Of a DNA stretch of 64,000 bases, positions 63,125-64,000 are shown piece by piece. Position 1 is the stretch's first letter. Every line of letters starts with the position of its first letter. The notes under the pieces were generated by a model. It was not told the DNA's origin. It made no database searches and saw only the letters and a program-made list of their open reading frames with translations. The stretch covers positions 806,001-870,000 of the forward strand of contig NC_019962.1 of the NCBI RefSeq assembly GCF_000230735.2, given 5' to 3'. The DNA comes from Natrinema pellirubrum DSM 15624 (GTDB lineage: Archaea > Halobacteriota > Halobacteria > Halobacteriales > Natrialbaceae). The position numbers and the translations under genes are program-made.

Positions 63125-63801
63125 ACCGTTCGCCGTATCCCGACGACCTGCCTTTCCTCGTTTTCACCGTCCGATAGCGACGCTCTTCTCGAGGCTCGCT
63201 GCTTCTCGTACCCGATCCGGACCGAACGATAGGGTCGAGCCGGGTCGATTCTGCATGTGTAGCTCTTTCTCTAGCCGAGACGATCCACCGCGAGCGGTAC
63301 ATCACCGAAGCGCCGTCGAGACGGCTTTTTCAGGGAATCAGCAAGCGTCAGTATAAACCGATGACCGACTCGACTGTCTCCGCGACGCAGTTGGGGTCGT
63401 ACTCCCGAGCGGGTGGCGGATTCCGTCGTCAGGCTGCCGGGGTTCGAGCCGAGTGACGGATAATGGACCGGGACGATCGAACTCGGCCTCGGGGACCCTC
63501 AGTAATACAACTCGGCAACGTGAAACCGCGCTCGTTTGCCGTCCGTACCGAACGTTGAGAACGGGTACCCGGCGCTCTCAGTCGGTCGTGGCACCAATTT
63601 CGGTCCTCTGTCACCCAGTCCATCTCCTCGTGGAAAACGGTGCTGTCCGGATTCGTAGGCTCCAGAACCAATCGGTGCTGTCGAGTTTGAACGTGGCTGT
63701 GACAGTCGAGAGGTTACTCGAGCGACGCTAAAGACGAATACGAATCCCGCCCGAGCGGCGGGAGAAAGGACGTGCCCGATCGTTGCGACGAGACGGCGCG
63801 G
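63125..63801. other. 677-nt region without a supported gene
   Basis: Several short frames exist on both strands, but none has a convincing start, motif or protein-like composition. A hairpin with a T-run is at 63312-63330 and a TATA-like AGTATAAACC near 63350. The region may be a decayed gene or simply a long spacer between secY and the oxidase genes. Confidence 0.5.
63312..63330 (+). terminator. Hairpin with T-run downstream of secY
   Basis: GCCGTC and GACGGC form a 6-bp stem with a 2-nt loop, followed directly by TTTTT. It is about 190 nt after the secY stop. The U-tract fits archaeal termination; the distance makes it uncertain which transcript it ends. Confidence 0.4.
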
Positions 63802-64000
63802 TTACTGAATCGAGTACCCAGCAGCGAGGGTCAGCAGGACGACCATGAACGCCGCGGTGAGCATCATGTAGGTGATCGAGCGGGGTTCGTCTTTCAGGTG
63901 CTGGAAGTAGCCGGCGATCAACGAGACCTTGATGGCCGCCAGAATCATCGTCCCGATTATTGCCATCTCGTAGGTGAAAATGTCCGGGAAGTGGAAGAAA
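63802..64000 (-). CDS. Cytochrome c oxidase subunit IV-like protein, partial
   Basis: The C-terminal 65 residues of a small membrane protein, with its start beyond the window edge. It shows FTYEMAIIGTMILAAIKVSL and AGYFQHLKDEPRSITYMM, the pattern of caa3-type/prokaryotic COX4 subunits, with two visible helices. It is a minor subunit of a terminal haem-copper oxidase; other oxidase genes are expected to the right. Confidence 0.8.
   Translation of the reverse strand, partial: FFHFPDIFTYEMAIIGTMILAAIKVSLIAGYFQHLKDEPRSITYMMLTAAFMVVLLTLAAGYSIQ

Noticed and set aside
63453-63731. 92-codon plus-strand frame near the right end
   Set aside because: Arg/Ser-rich composition, no motif, no promoter or ribosome-binding context; overlaps an equally weak frame on the other strand.

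Overview
The window is a stretch of chromosome from a halophilic archaeon (class Halobacteria, probably order Natrialbales; the lineage is inferred from gene content and not measured). The evidence is the high GC content, acidic proteins throughout, Tat-type lipoprotein signals, TATA boxes about 26-31 nt upstream of many start codons (leaderless mRNAs), and an archaeal-type S10/spc/alpha ribosomal cluster ending in secY.

Layout. 1-6 kb: the 3' part of an Lhr-type helicase, a short-type phosphatidylserine decarboxylase homolog, a small conserved protein overlapping a MinD-type ATPase, and a convergent MinD/RecA fusion. 6.2-7.4 kb: a PQQ-type beta-propeller lipoprotein. 7.4-17.7 kb (minus strand): a Tad-like/type IV pilus-like machine with a coiled-coil protein, a small anchored protein, a secretion ATPase, a TadC-like membrane protein and four large anchored, pseudopilin-like proteins. 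A low-GC tract of about 3 kb (around 6.39-9.35 kb) covers the 3' ends of the propeller gene and the last gene of this locus. 17.9-19.6 kb: small membrane protein, EamA transporter, DUF7344-like protein. 19.7-26.1 kb (minus): a complete dipeptide/oligopeptide ABC transporter operon. 26.1-27.8 kb: an intact IS66-family element (ISBst12-like, single ORF) with 8-bp target duplications, inserted between the operon's TATA box and its start codon. 28-48 kb: housekeeping and accessory genes, including RNase HI, two HAD hydrolases, a methyltransferase, a CoA-disulfide-reductase-like flavoprotein, an HxlR regulator divergent from a thioredoxin-reductase-like gene, pyrF, vapBC, zinc microproteins, a GTPBP-type GTPase, a GDT1 homolog, proC-proB-proA, mch, a MTH1187-type protein and a HalOD1 protein. 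48.3 kb: tRNA-Gly(GCC). 48.6-63.1 kb: a SPOUT methyltransferase gene followed by 23 ribosomal-protein and RNase P genes and secY. The right edge holds a partial cytochrome oxidase subunit IV gene.

Genes acting together. The pilus-like locus has three apparent leaderless promoters, at its first gene, at the ATPase gene and at the subunit block. Two of them share an 11-nt block (CGCGGCCAGCG) in exact register with the start codon. A near-identical block (GCGGCCAACG) sits in the same register before the MinD-containing pair at 3.5 kb. This suggests a co-regulated surface machine with a MinD-family positioning partner and is the best candidate here for an under-described system. The dpp operon has probably lost its native promoter to the IS insertion. 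The proline genes and the translation cluster are tightly packed, overlapping operons.
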